From assembly GCF_019649055.1 (NCBI RefSeq), contig NW_026570228.1, positions 1,798,001 through 1,862,000 of the forward strand: a stretch of DNA of 64,000 bases. Reading direction: 5' to 3'. The notes under the pieces were generated by a model, which saw only the letters and a list, made by a program, of their open reading frames with translations, was not told the origin of the DNA and searched no databases. Of the stretch, positions 37,417 to 49,591 are shown piece by piece. How positions within the stretch are numbered: position 1 is the stretch's first letter; every line of letters begins with the position of its first letter. Made by a program: the position numbers and the translations under genes. Source of the DNA: Paramacrobiotus metropolitanus (taxonomy: Eukaryota; Tardigrada; Eutardigrada; Parachela; Macrobiotidae).

Positions 37417-38823
37417 TTTCTTCACCTGTCATCCGAATAGTAAGACCCTCAATTACCAGCGCAGACATCGATACATGTCGCTTCAGTATACCAAGCAGCC
37501 ACACCTGCGCATGGACGTCTGACGGGATCGAGACAAACACATCGACTCAAACGGGAAGGGATGTTGCCAGGAGAGGGGAATGAAGGCACACTGAACTGAA
37601 AATCAATCCGCCTTTAATTGGGTAAAAATACGACCCAACGATGGGAAACAATATAAGGAACAGATAAAATTAACAATTTAAAAACACAATAGAACGTGCC
37701 AGTTTCAACAGGTAAAACGATAAAATAAAACGCGTAAAAGTTCTCGAAACGATGAAACGGCACAGAACGGAATGAGGAGGAAACTAGCCAGACTGATCGG
37801 CCATCGTCAAAACTTACGCTACAGCGAAAAAGTTTTGGCCCGTGATCGATCGGTGCCGTATCGATGAGTCACTTTCTTACACTTACCACAGCGAGAAAAG
37901 TTTGTACGAGTTGTACCGCGTGGCGTAAGTATACTTACGTACTACTCGGGCCTAATAACAGTTAATAGACAGCACCTAATCAAGGGAACACGATTTGAAT
38001 AACTTTGATTAACGTCAATCCTAATTAATTTTTAGTATGGATGTCTTCACAATTTCGCGTACTATTGTAAATCGTTATTATTCTGGTTAATCTCAATAGC
38101 CAAACCTTGCAAGCATAAACAAGATTGAGCACACAAAGCTGATACCGTAACTCGTATAAAAACAAGGTACAATAATCAATCAATGCATAATACTAATTTT
38201 TAAGGTCAGATGAGAAATGCACAGTTTCCAATTGTCCGCTATAGCCGCGCTATAGCCGAGCTTGAATGAAATATTTTTCAAATTAATGAAGCCGAAATCG
38301 TCACGCCCGTGCAACGGTAAAACCAGTCAATAGGGCCATTCCTGTAATAATTAATATAATAAACCACTAAATTACTGTAAATTATTGTAAACGAAACTCA
38401 TGCTAAATTAAAGAGAATACGGAACTGAAATAGATAAAACTGAACACTAACGTTTTTAGCATTAATTATGTGAGAAGTGAGAAGAATGTAAAAGCTAAGC
38501 AACGATTCAGGAGCTTGATTGAGGAGGCATTGCATTTTTTATGCACCGGAAATGCTGCCCTAACACCATATCAGATCAGATATTACCGTATAAAATGCAC
38601 CTGAAATATAATATCTTTTGCTCCCAAGTCAGCTGTGTACAATAGATCCTTCTTGCATAAGTCAAGTTCCTACGTATTGTACATAGGCTATGAAAGAATA
38701 AACAAGTACAGTTTACATTAAAATTAAAATGTTAAAAAGGTCAAGCCACATATTCTGCAAAGCAGATGGAAGTATTGTACTGTACATGCCTGTACAGTAC
38801 GATCGTATAAGCAAATGTAAAAG
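37417..38823. other. NHL 5' flank and 3' flank of the small-protein gene
   Basis: AT-rich, no coding pattern. It contains a hairpin-like TACTGTACATGCCTGTACAGTA at ~38773-38795, just past the stop codon of the neighbouring gene. NHL promoter elements are presumably just above 37416, but I cannot name them. Confidence 0.5.
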
Positions 38824-39654
38824 CTAATCTTGGCTGTAACAGCGATGCAAGGGATGGTTTATAGCGTGACCGGAAGAAGGTGTGCGAATCGGCTGCCGTC
38901 CGCCAATACTTGCCACGTGCGTGTTAACCAGCTCGGCGGATGAGCGTCCACGGACGATTTCCGGTGCGTAGCAGTGTCGGGCGAAGGACAGCTCCTCGGG
39001 ACGCATGTACTTGGCAGCCACCGGATCAACCTTTTTAAATATTATATGATGAATAACCTGAAATTCTGCATACAATATAGAATATATCAAGATGCTACGT
39101 TCTATCCAGCATACCATTTTCGATAAATTACACTTAGCCATGGAAGTTTGCAGAAAAATATCATGTATGGTAATTCGTAGTGCGTATTTGTTTTCGCAGT
39201 ACATTAAGATACGTAGTCATAATTTTGCTACGTTATAATATTATTTCGGTAATTTACGTATACTGTATTCAGTGTATTGACAATATATATCTATATAAAT
39301 AGATACCATCCATTGTCACGAACTTTCAGTGTGTGCACGAATGAACACTGCATAATAATCAAGTGCCTTGCAATTGGGCTTTCTGCTTAGATTCAAAATT
39401 TTGCTGAGATTTTATTTAAAGTTCCTTACCGGATTATCTAGTAAATGTGAGTAAAGAGCGGAAGGTGCATAACCATGTTGGGATGCGGCATGTTTTAATG
39501 CGTAATTGAATGGCTTTTTCTTGGTGGTTTGTCCAATCCTGTCCAAGTCTTCCGCTTTGAGTTTATGCGCATTTACCAACTGGTTATCCTGTTTACTAAG
39601 GTTATCGTCAGGAACGCTACCACTGTCAAGGCAACAACTGAAAAACGCTCCCAT
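38824..39654 (-). CDS. Small protein with N-terminal acylation motif
   Basis: Two exons: 39654-39430 and 39030-38824, with a 399-bp GT-AG intron in phase 0 (143 aa). The start MGAFFSCC has Gly2 for N-myristoylation and a Cys-Cys pair for palmitoylation, so membrane attachment is likely. There is no hydrophobic segment. The body is polar, with LKAEDLDRIGQTTKKKPFNY and then ALYSHLLDNPVDPVAAKYMR. The C-terminal half is Arg/His-rich. I do not recognise the family. Support as a gene comes from the precise intron, GC-rich codons on both sides and the plausible start. It is divergent from the FBXW10-like gene, so 39655-40587 may be a shared promoter region. Confidence 0.65.
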
Positions 39655-40587
39655 TCAAAGCTCTTTAACATAAGTAAATCTGGGAATATACAAGTTTGCA
39701 AACTGACTACTTATGGGTGATTACGAGTAATCACGACGGGTATTTACGAATTTTTGCATTTAACAGCAGTGCTATTACCGCGCATTCTTCTATTAATTTT
39801 ACATATTATTAGCGTGGCTTTACATATCTGAGTGTGTACATACAATACACGTTTTTATGGCACCTATACGCTAGTAGTGCTGTATCACGGTATAAATATT
39901 CAGCATATGTATACGCGCATACAAATTCAAAAATGCTGGCAAAATAGAAATAGCATCAATTCGCATGAATATATCGCGGTGTCATGATGTCATTACTTTG
40001 CTGAAAAATTAAAGGCAAATTCAAAACGATTTGTCTTCAAGCAGTTCTACCCTAGTTTAGTTATTTGTATAATATCACGGCATGCGGGGAATTTGAATAA
40101 GTATGTAACCGATACCTGATCGCTTAAGTAGCCGATGCTCTGCAGTACTAGTAACTCAAGATTTACCAGTTCTGCACGTAACAGGATGATAGATAACTGA
40201 AATAAGAAATACAGAAATTAATATGCACTCATGCGCGTGTTCGATTGGCACAATATTTAATACGAGGTAATTCAAGCACAGTACTAATCAGAGGCATACA
40301 CGTCACACCACCTGCATCACCTTCTGTATGAATGGTACCAAGTACTTACTATAGTGTCTCTACCTCTAGTAAGTTCTTGATGGTACGTACTACGTACAAT
40401 CAGCTTCAGTACTATTACTTACAAAATTAAATAATTATTATTACAGAATCATAGATTAAATGATTTTCGTGCACTTATTCTAACAGAAACAGAATTTTTG
40501 CAAGTTATCTTATCATGAATAGTGCCATGTCATGTGAAATGTAAGCACATCTTAAGGCCGTGACCTTAATATTTATCCGATCGTAGC
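39655..40587. promoter_or_regulatory. Divergent intergenic region
   Basis: The spacer lies between two genes transcribed away from each other. It is AT-rich with no coding pattern. Promoter motifs were not identified with confidence. Confidence 0.35.
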
Positions 40588-43500
40588 ATGCCAGAAACGG
40601 TGACGATTCCCTCCGAATACCAGGCCGAAGAAAAAGAACCCCCATTTTTTGACCTTTTTGAGAAACCCCGAATCCCATCCCTTCTGAACCCCGGGACAAT
40701 TCGCTGTACCAACGACCCTCCCTGCAATAATTGCAACCACTGCCAACTTGAGCAACATGCTGCCAGCTTCATTGCATGTATGCAGCGGATCAGCGGTACA
40801 CGGCAGCATGAAATCCTCATGTGCTTCGTGGACGTCATGCCCATCAAGACCGCGGTGTGGACGCTCGATCTCCTGCGCCTGCATGTTGACACGATGACCC
40901 CAGGAATCGACAGTATTGCGCGCGAGCTGCAGCAGCGCACGCTGCGCCAATCAGGAGCCACGGTGACTGATGCCCCGCCCCTTGCGGATGTCCACCGCTT
41001 AATCACATCTGTCGAGCAGACCGTTGACTGGTTTACACGGTGCGATATTCTAAATCAACAGTTATTTATTATGCGTTGCTTGCTTATTCAAGATTATTCC
41101 CAATTATTGTGGTTTTATAAGGAACTAAAGGCGGCGGTCGTCGAGCGGCTTCCTCCTGAACCCGAAAAACCAGCGATCTCGGCCAAAGGAAAGACGCCAA
41201 TTCCCAGTAAGAGTAAAGCGGAGACACCGGTGGCAGTGGTAGCGACGCCATGGCTGAAGGAACCGGTGAAACCGGATGTCGTATTCGGGAATCCCAATCC
41301 GAGTTACAAAGGTCACATTTGTCTGGATTTGGAAGGAGCGGGGTTTGTTACACTGGAAGAACGGAATGTCTTCTGCTCGAAATTCGAGGAGTTTCGCTTG
41401 TGGAAATCAGAAGGAAGTATTCCGATAGCGGCGGTTTGTCCAAACTCTGGACTGTGGGGAGTTTATTCAAAAATACACAGAAACATCTCCATTTATGATG
41501 GTGAGAAATAGAAGTACTGACCAAGTGTTCTGTATACATTTATAATTACTTATTTATTTTTGTCTGGTCAAATACATTTATTATTTATGACCCAAGAAAA
41601 CGCTTTCAGCAGGTTCGAGTGCAAGTATATATGCACTACAAATAATTTTTAAAATAGACTTAACAGAAGCCTAGATTCTGTTAAATCATCGCGCGTACCA
41701 AATACAGATATACTATGTAATTGTTAATGGTTTTTTCAATTGAAATAAAATCGCGTAAATTTGCTTTACTGCGCCACAAAAAGGAGATCGAATCCGTTTG
41801 GGCGCCAGTTCAATACGCTTTTGCTGGTTTGTGTACGCGCTCCTTTAATAAAATTCATTTGCTGTTATTTTTTGTACTGTTACGTTGTACAACATGCGTA
41901 AAGGTCAGTAGTATCTGAAAATTTGGACCGGCAGGATGCAGACTCGTGGAATGAATGTCGTAATTTATAAAGTAGTGGCAAGCGCCACATGAAACCGTTG
42001 ATGCTATACGCTGGTTAATTTTAGTGGCAACAAAGCAGATTGTTGAGGCCATTTCAGTGAAACCGGAAACCACTCCTGTCTTAAGGATGGCCATTTCCAG
42101 GAACGCCTCGTACATCTTTGTTCAAGCGTCCCATTTTTGCGTCCATATTTACCAAAAAACCCTGCCTAAATTTGTCTTTCTTAAACAAATATCTTTGGAC
42201 CCAGAAAATGGCATTAACTTGCTGGACACAACGCCGAAGGACCAGCTAGTACTATCGTCGCGTAGTGCCAGCATTTACATTTACCAACACGAAAACCAAT
42301 TTACTGAGCCGAGTCGGATTTACACATTAGGTACACCCATTTAAATGAAAATATTTTATTTTTTATGAAACCATGTCCTTTTATCATTTTTGACCGTCGT
42401 GTTTGATAACTGCACTTATGCGTATAATAAAAACGAACGCTTCGCACAAGATCTTTTTGCCAATCTGAGCATACTGCACAGGATTAGGCACTCTGTATAC
42501 TATATGCAGCAACTACAATGTACAGTACCTACAATAGCTTGCAGCTCTCACAATACAGTAACATAATAATTATGACAAGCTGTGCAATTTTTGTAAAACA
42601 AAGCAACAACCTTTATAAGTTTTCACTATGTATTTATTGCATAATTTAAGGTTTAAATGCGTTTATAGCTATTATGTTGATATCTCCCTTTCTTAGAGTT
42701 GTTTGGTGTGAACTACTTACTATAACTAATTAATATTTATATGTCCCTGTTTGCAGGTGGGAACATCTGGTCTCACTGCAGTACTCCCATCTTCTCCCTT
42801 TTCTTCCCCACTTCCTCCAGTAGCGATATTTTTGCCGCATCTCTCGGCAGCGGGTCCGTCGTGCTGGTTAATACCCAAACCGGTTGTATTCGTAAACTGC
42901 TGACCGCCCACTCGCTCCATCCGGGTCCGGTGCGGTATCTGCACTGCGACACATATTTCTGCATAGGATGCGTGCACAACGTGGCGTACATCTGGGAGAT
43001 TAACGGATCCCAATCAGCAGCACGCCATACTTTGCCGCATCCCGTGGAGATTAGCGCATCGAATGCACTGTACCAGCGCCTTGTCACCGGCTGCCGGGAT
43101 CACAGCATTCGGGTGTGGTCAGTCGTGACCGGTCAACTTTTGCGGGTGATGGTGACCTTTGCGGATGTGGCCCATCCGCTTTTAAAACTGGATATTATCG
43201 GGGAAAGGATCATCGTTGGCACCATGTTGACGGGATTGTATGTTGTTTGGTTCGAAGAAGTGGAGTGGCAAGAAAGTAATCCATTGATATTTGCTTGTAA
43301 GTGAAGATTTAACGCTGCGTTGCCGGTAACATATGAGTATTAAGCGAGTTACTTCTTTTCTACACCAAATGATCATCGATCGAGCAGTTAACAGCGTTTT
43401 GTTTTGAATAAGTTAACACGTTTTGTTAACAAGTTAACACAAGTTTTTGTTTGTTTTAACTAGATGTCTGTTCGGTAAAGGTCAAGAATGTCTTGTGAAG

Positions 43501-44068
43501 CGATTCAAGTAAAATATATTTCGTCAAACTTTCTGCAGGTGAAAATGAAAGTTCAGACCGATGTATTCGCATAGAGCAAAAGAAGATTTTAGACCAGCTG
43601 ACGCCCAGTAAGCCGGCAGAAACCGATTCAAAATGGCGACAGCGACTGGTTCGTCTCCTAAACCATCACGCAGTTCTAATTGCAAGTCAGCCTGGAAACG
43701 CCACAACGACGCATAATTTACCGCTGCAATCACATCCTATACCGTACACTAAGCCTCCTTTAATGGAAACATTCACCGAAGAAGCCGCTCGTGAAATCGG
43801 GAAGAAAGGTCAAGCTGAGGAGTTTGCAGCGCAGTTGAGCATCAGAAAACAGCAGTCGGCGAAAAAGAGTGCAATGGTTAATCAAAATGCCGGTGTCTTA
43901 TCGGAGACTACAAGAGTTCAGTTTAGCGCCGCTGGAGAACGGAAAGCGGAATTGCTGAGCTATCCAAATCAGGCAGAGGAGCTGAATACTGCGGTTGTTG
44001 CAGCCTTAAATGCTTCTAACAAGGCAACCGATCAGAACAAGAAAAATAAGACGAAAGCCACGCATTAA
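40588..44068 (+). CDS. FBXW10: FBXW10-like WD-repeat protein lacking a visible F-box
   Basis: Four exons: 40588-41500, 42025-42330, 42757-43296, 43539-44068 (762 aa, phases agree). The N-terminus has a Cys cluster CNNCNHC at residues 46-52 and then VEQTVDWFTRCDILNQQLF. These recall the N-terminal region of vertebrate FBXW10 (a Cys pair and a ...WF.. helical segment). Near residue 255, LEERNVFCSKF matches the FBXW10 segment just before its WD repeats. WD-type blades follow (GCVHNVAYIWEI; TGCRDHSIRVWSVVTGQLLRVM; VGTMLTGLYVVW). I found no F-box between the N-terminal domain and the propeller. The C-terminal tail is Ala/Lys/Gln-rich, with EEAAREIGKKGQAEEFAAQL. Exon 4 has a decayed copy at 48148-49075. 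The assignment is from remembered motifs, and function is unknown to me. Confidence 0.7.
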
Positions 44069-44500
44069 CTTGTTGTTCGTCAGCTGCTTTTCAGTATAAT
44101 TATTGCAACAAAATAGAGTTTAATGACGCAAGATCGTCCCAAACATCAAATACCGAGAGCAGCATTTTTGCAAGCATTTTCAATAGCACAAATCATCACC
44201 GTAAGCACCCAACAACGTGCATCAAAAAGCGGAGCTATAATTTTTGCAAGAACCATAAAGCGCATCGTACTCAACAAATTGTAAAGAAACAACATTGTCA
44301 CAAGCCTGAAAAAGCAAGAAAAAAAACATTTTCCCATGTATCAAAAAGCTTGGGGATCATTTTTGTACGCAACAAACAACATCAACAAAAAAGCACGGCT
44401 TGCATCAGCTTCGTAAGAAATAAAAAACGAAAATAACACTTTTGTACGCATTAAAAAGCGAAGAAAACAATATTTTTGCAAGCGCCAAAAAGCGGACGAA
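44069..44500. repeat. Degenerate short tandem repeat downstream of BTB copy A
   Basis: A loose repeat with a period of about 40-60 bp contains (C)ATCAAAAAGCG, then CAATTTTTGCAAG. Examples are near 44220, 44340, 44385, 44450 and 44490. A similar array lies at 49216-49560 beside BTB copy B. It sits in the 3' flank of these minus-strand genes. I read no protein in it. Confidence 0.55.
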
Positions 44501-47500
44501 TCAAATATCCAATAGACCGAAGCTGTGTCCGCCGTTCGCCTTCCACAACGCGACATGCTCTTTGCGCAGCATCAGATCCGCCAGTTCCACGATCCGATCT
44601 CCATTGACCCGGTGCTGTCCATCCTTACCGATATATCCATACGTGGCGTAGGCTTTCAATGAGCGCACATACACCAGCGGGCCGTCTTGCAAGAAGTCCT
44701 TCGCACGAATCACCTGGTCGGCCGTGGCGGTGTCCGTCTCGCCATTTTTGCACCACGTAAACGTCACATGATGGGGATGGCACGCGGTCACGCGCGCTGG
44801 CTGCCACCATGGTCCCATTTTGCCGGGCGCATGCACAAACACTGCCTCTCCCGTGTGATACATTAGCCATTCCTTCTGCTCTTCGCTCGTGATACGGCGC
44901 TCGGTGGGGAACGCCAGTGCCGGCTTCACCGTGGCATTCTTGAACATGAACAAACTCAGCAGCTCCGCTTCCGTCAACAGTCCGCTCTGTAGCACAGCAA
45001 TCACAAAATAGTACCGTAGACGGCAAGTATATGCATCCAGTCTTAGAGATATATGAGCATCCTTAATCCTTAATGTCATTCGTGACCTTAGATCTCAAAT
45101 GAACCGCGCCATTCAGAGGGACATGGCATCAGCCTACCTTGCCCGGACCGTCCGCCAATTTGGTGTTACTTAACAGCGGAAATCGCACATGGAACAATGC
45201 GTCTCCCAGCATCTGACGGCGATTGGCCGCCGAGGCGTCCACGGCATTACGAGCGCAGGCCGCCGTTGCCCATCTAACGTAAGTAACAACAGCAAACGGC
45301 ATTTATTTCAATAGTGTGTCGACACTTATCAGCAAATCTTTATGTTAAGTTTTGGCAAAGTGGCAAACCCTTCTATATTTCTTAGCGGATGATGAAAGAC
45401 ACAAATTATTTAGCACCGGGTTCCCACGTTCGTAGATGTTTCGCACACTGTATTGGCTAATCGATAGTTGTCGCATCTTTTTAATTTTATCCTGCTACGC
45501 GCACCTGCACAGATTATCCAAATCTCGTATTTCACCGACTATTGTATGCCGGCACGCATAATTAGCCAAAAACGGTGCGATAGCTATCGATACTTTAAAA
45601 TTACCATATTTTCAGCAGTTTACAGTTGTTTTATGTGTTTGTTATCACCGATTAATTTGCTCTACAGTCTACATGTTTGAACAACATTTGCAGTTGTTTT
45701 ACATGCAAGCAAATTACCCAGTGAACACAAACAACACACAGAGGTTCTTCCGTATATCGATTACAGTACTTTTACTACATGGATCGCCGATTGTATTCAG
45801 ATTTGTAGAGGTACATTATGATTTGATAAAGATTCGGTTTACTTCTTTTTAACGCAACAGAGCTGGAAGAAAATACCGGTTTTTGCAACTGTTTCAAAGT
45901 TTTTATAAATTGAATAGTACTGGTGAGTGTTGGTTATCAAGTGCATCGTTGTATGCTGAACTGACAATGTGAGGAGGAACATTGAAAACTTTACATAAAC
46001 TACCAGAAATACCTATATATCAACATCATTTTGTAATGACGTATCTTTTAGAAAATTTGAAAACGTGGATTATCGATGTGGCATGTGTTTACAGTAGTAA
46101 AAGATTTGTGTACGAAGATGAAAATTTATACCGTTCAACAGCCAAGTAAATCATGTGCTCCTCCGCCAACAGCGTACTGCGCTCCAGAATGCGCTGCAAT
46201 GTTTCCTGTGTGATGTCGTTGAACGGGTCCGACTGCAGAATGACCATACCGTGCTGATCCACCAAAGTCAGGCATTTCTCCACGATGTTGTCAGCATGCC
46301 AGAACACAGCCTGCAGATAAAGATAAACCCAGATCACTCATTTCCGCTACTACGGTGCTTACCATCGCTCTTTTTAAATCTTAATAATTAACAGATAAGA
46401 ACTCTTGTTGTTAAATTTCCATGATAACTAGTTTCCCTGCCTGTTTCAAAGTGGCCAGACAGTTATCGGCATTCAACTGGCTGCTGATGAAACTGCTGCA
46501 CAACTGCACCAGCTCCGGTAAGTCGTACTTGCCGGCGCAGTTCATCGTGGCGAACGCGTTATGGACGTTAAGCTGGCCCGCTGGCACTCCACCGGTGTAC
46601 GTAAAACTGCAACATTTTGATAATTAAACAGGAGCTCACCCCATTTGTAGGGAAATACGTGTTGGAAAACAGTAATAGAAATGCAGATCGTCTGCTATAT
46701 ATGGGATTTACGCCCACCACGGTGCAGTGTATTACAAATGCCACGCTGCTACTCCAGACATATACCAGACTTGACTATAAGGACTATTTTTAGCTTATTC
46801 ATGAACTGTTAATTTCCTAGAGAAATCCACCGCGTAGAGAAAAACTTGTTGTATCTATTTACCAATTAAGTCGAAAACAGTAGAGCAAGGATGTAACTTG
46901 TAACATTCGTAGTTTTCAAAATAAGAATTCAAATTTTAATTCTTGAATCAATCGAAGTATTCGGTTCGGTTAACTAAGTAACCGACACTATTTTAACTAA
47001 ATTTAATTTTAAGAAATACTAATAATCAAAAACATTCAATTATAAAAATTTATCCTAAAATAACGTAAGAATTGTTTAAGTAAATAAGCGTAATAAACCT
47101 TGGAACCATCCTATTCTACCTGAGCATGTGGCAAAGGCGTCCGGGTGAATATCGGGAATATCGACGACACCTTGACATTTTTCCGGCTGGTCGCCGTAAA
47201 GCATCGTACGGAACACCGGGCTGCGAATTCCCAGGACGAACCTGCACACCGATTAACAGTTATTAACACCGTCCACGGAAAATACGGTGCCGAACAGCCT
47301 CGGCTCTGACTGCAGTGCTGAGGCACCGAAATAAATACATGTACGAGCAGCGATATCTTACTTATGCGCGGTGAAGTCCCGTACACGTTGTCCAGACTGG
47401 CGTCCAACGGTAAACCGCACATCACTGAGGTCTCCGCTGGCGAACGCCTGCTCCAGTAAACCAGCAAGCCGATTGCGGCCTGTTGGCGCTCCCGTCCCAT

Positions 47501-47539
47501 GGTTCCGCCCAGTCTTCGATGAACTTACTTTGGCGACAT
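44501..47539 (-). pseudogene. BTB-BACK protein, tandem copy A, with frameshifts
   Basis: Six exons parallel to copy B: ~47539-47343, 47241-47120, 46606-46441, 46310-46132, 45273-45138, 44986-44501. Domain content is the same as B: BTB (DVRFTVGRQSG, SPVFRTMLYGD, IPDIHPDAFA), BACK (LATLKQAVFWHADNIV, LFHVRFPLLSN) and the unusual C-terminal region (TGEAVFVHAPGKMGPWWQPA). Compared with B, the ATG at 47537-47539 is out of frame by one base and hits a stop after four codons. Exon 2 also lacks one base near its end (GCCACATGCTCAG vs GCCAACATGTTAAG), which spoils the join to exon 3. The exon 3 donor is GC (CAG|GCAGGG). Exons 3-6 are still open. It is a recent pseudogene, unless the indels are sequence errors or a different 5' exon is used. 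Confidence 0.75.
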
Positions 47540-48147
47540 GGCTATGTGACGGATTTCGTCGACAGTTAGATAAATTAATGTAGAATGATGAAATGCCACG
47601 AAAGTACAAATTAATTTTGTGCAAAGGCGGACAGAGAGATGCTCTTTCGAACTGCAAAACGGAAAGAATAAAACAGAAGTTCGAGGCAGAGCAGAACTGG
47701 CAAGAGACGTGGAAACTGGAAACACTCGATAACCGAAAAACATGATGAAATCGAGCGTTACAGCGGCGCGATTAGCCAAAATGGGCGCGAAATGGACGCG
47801 CGTTCACGTAGATGTCACGCTGCAGCGCTTGGTATTAGCGCTCGTATGTAGTTGCAAGTCGCAGCGTATACTCACTAATACTGGGTCCGAAGTATCAGAA
47901 GTCAGAACGAACGAAGTAATTACAAATGTATGCTTAGAACGTTTTATTTTTACAATGCGTAATCGAGAATATAAGTTTTTGATTAAATCAATAAGTTAAA
48001 GGATTTCAGCTCTCTTTACTGCGGTTGTTGCTGGATATGCATGGTTGTTGAAGTTTTACGCTTTAATTTCCTCTTTATTTGTTCGGTAAAGGTCAAGAAT
48101 GTATTGTGAAGCGATTCGAGTGAAATGTTTTGTTACGCGCTCCACAG
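47540..48147. promoter_or_regulatory. 5' flank of BTB copy A and junction of tandem units
   Basis: 47740-47870 matches 52580-52680 upstream of BTB copy B and so is likely promoter or 5'UTR. The unit 1/unit 2 junction lies between ~47880 and ~48060. No gene was seen otherwise. Confidence 0.5.
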
Positions 48148-49075
48148 GTGAAAATAAAAATTCAGACCAATGTATCTGCATAGAGCAGAAGAAAACCTTT
48201 GACCAACTCATGCCCAATAAGCCGACAGAAACCAATTATAAATGGCGACAGCGGCTGGTTAATTCATCTCCTAAATCATCACGTAATTTTCATTGCATAT
48301 CAACCGAAAGAAGCTGTAACAAAGCATAATTTGTCGATACATGCACATTGCATATCTCATAAGTTCTTCAACAAGCCTCGTCTGATGAAGAGGTTTACCG
48401 AAGAAGCCGCACGTGAAATCGGGAATAAAGGTCAAGCAGAGGAGTTTGCAGCGCAGTTAATTACTGTAGCCGCTAGATGAAGTGGCTCCACAGTGTCTGG
48501 TATACGGGAAAATGCAAGCCCAATATACACACATTGCTCCGTGCAGAATTGTTTTTGGTTTCAAACAATTTTGACTCTGATGCTGACGTTCTACATGTTT
48601 TACTGAGTTTTATTATTTTTTAGCAAAGTACAATAATTATTGTAAGAGCATAATGTCAGAGCACTGACAGTTTTCAATTTATAAACCTGGTTTGTTGTGG
48701 TTTTTGGGGTGCCCCTGGCAGGGGCAGCCAACAGTTTATCGAAAAGCAAAGTGTGCGCCCCTCGGTGGGGGGAAGGCTCGTGCTCAATGCCCGGCCAGAG
48801 GCAGGCAGCGGTCGGATCTAACAGTGGAGCCACTTCATCTAGCGGCTACAGTAACTGAGCGCCAGGAAACAGCAGTCATGTGATTAAGATCATGAATAAG
48901 CAAAACCCGTTATTTTATCGGAGACTAAAAGAGTTCAATTTAGCCAGCTGGAGAACGGAAAAAGGAATTATTGAGCTATCCAGATCAGGCAGATGCCTAA
49001 TTGAATACTGTGTTTGGTACAGCCGGAAATCCTACCAAGGCAACCGATCAGAACCTGCAGAAATACAAAATTACT
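48148..49075 (+). pseudogene. Decayed copy of FBXW10-like exon 4
   Basis: It begins at the same acceptor (CCACAG|GTGAAAAT) and follows the parent exon (EQKK.LDQL.P.KP.ET; FTEEAAREIGNKGQAEEFAAQL). The frame is broken by indels near 48260. It is then split by the 394-bp element at 48461-48854, and resumes with GCGCCAGGAAACAGCAG and GAGACTAAAAGAGTTCAATTTAGC to a stop near 49075. The upstream exons 1-3 are not present in unit 2, so this fragment could not make the full protein. Confidence 0.85.
48461..48854. mobile_element. Non-autonomous DNA element (MITE-type) with perfect 31-bp TIRs
   Basis: The 31-bp ends at 48461-48491 and 48824-48854 are exact reverse complements (TTACTGTAGCCGCTAGATGA... 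and its mirror ...GCGGCTACAGTAA). The unbroken parent exon (43845-43860) shows that the element interrupts a continuous sequence: GCGCAGTT on the left and TGAGC..CAG on the right. The interior of 332 bp has no transposase-like frame. A target-site duplication is not clear. Flanks suggest only one or two extra bases, perhaps blurred by later change. The perfect TIRs point to a fairly recent insertion. Confidence 0.85.
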
Positions 49076-49081
49076 AAAAGC

Positions 49082-49591
49082 CGGCCACACGAGTCACTTC
49101 ACCAGCTGCCATTCGCTATGTAACTGCAAACTGGATTCGTAATTTCGTACTCGTACTATGCAATGAAAAACTGAATTCCGAATAAGATCTCAAGTAACGA
49201 TGCTTCACATCGTAGTCAGGATTTGAAAGTCAAAAGAGCATAAGTGAGGTTCAGTCTTCGCAAACATGAAAAAGCAAAGTAAGTGTTTACGTACGCATCA
49301 AATAGTGAAAGCAGCATCTTTGCAAACATCAAAAAGCGTACAAATTTGTAAATATCAAGCAGCGTTAACAAAAACAAACGTATCAGCTTCGTAAACATCA
49401 AAAAGCGCAGGAATAATTTGCGAAAGCAATCACACTGTGAAGAAAAAAGTTGTCGGGTGCAATGCGGTGCATCAAAAAGTAAAGATAACAATAGTTTCGC
49501 ATGCACGCATTAAAAAGCGAAGACAACAACAATTTTCGCGTGCATAAAAAGGCGAATGGGTTCAAAGTCCGATCCGGACAAAGAACGTGGC
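49082..49591. repeat. Degenerate short tandem repeat downstream of BTB copy B
   Basis: Same type as the array at 44069-44500. It has repeated ACATCAAAAAGCG / GCATTAAAAAGCGAAG words spaced roughly 40-60 bp apart between ~49260 and 49560. It lies in the 3' flank of BTB copy B. Confidence 0.55.

Larger units (their letters stand above)
43470..47880. repeat. Tandem duplication unit 1
   Basis: The unit runs from the intron before FBXW10-like exon 4 (GTTCGGTAAAGGTCAAGAATGT at 43470-43491), through that exon and the BTB-BACK copy A, to the shared 5' flank (GCGTTCACGTAGATGT at ~47800). Unit 2 at 48060-52690 has the same parts in the same order and orientation. Each unit is about 4.5 kb. Confidence 0.85.
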
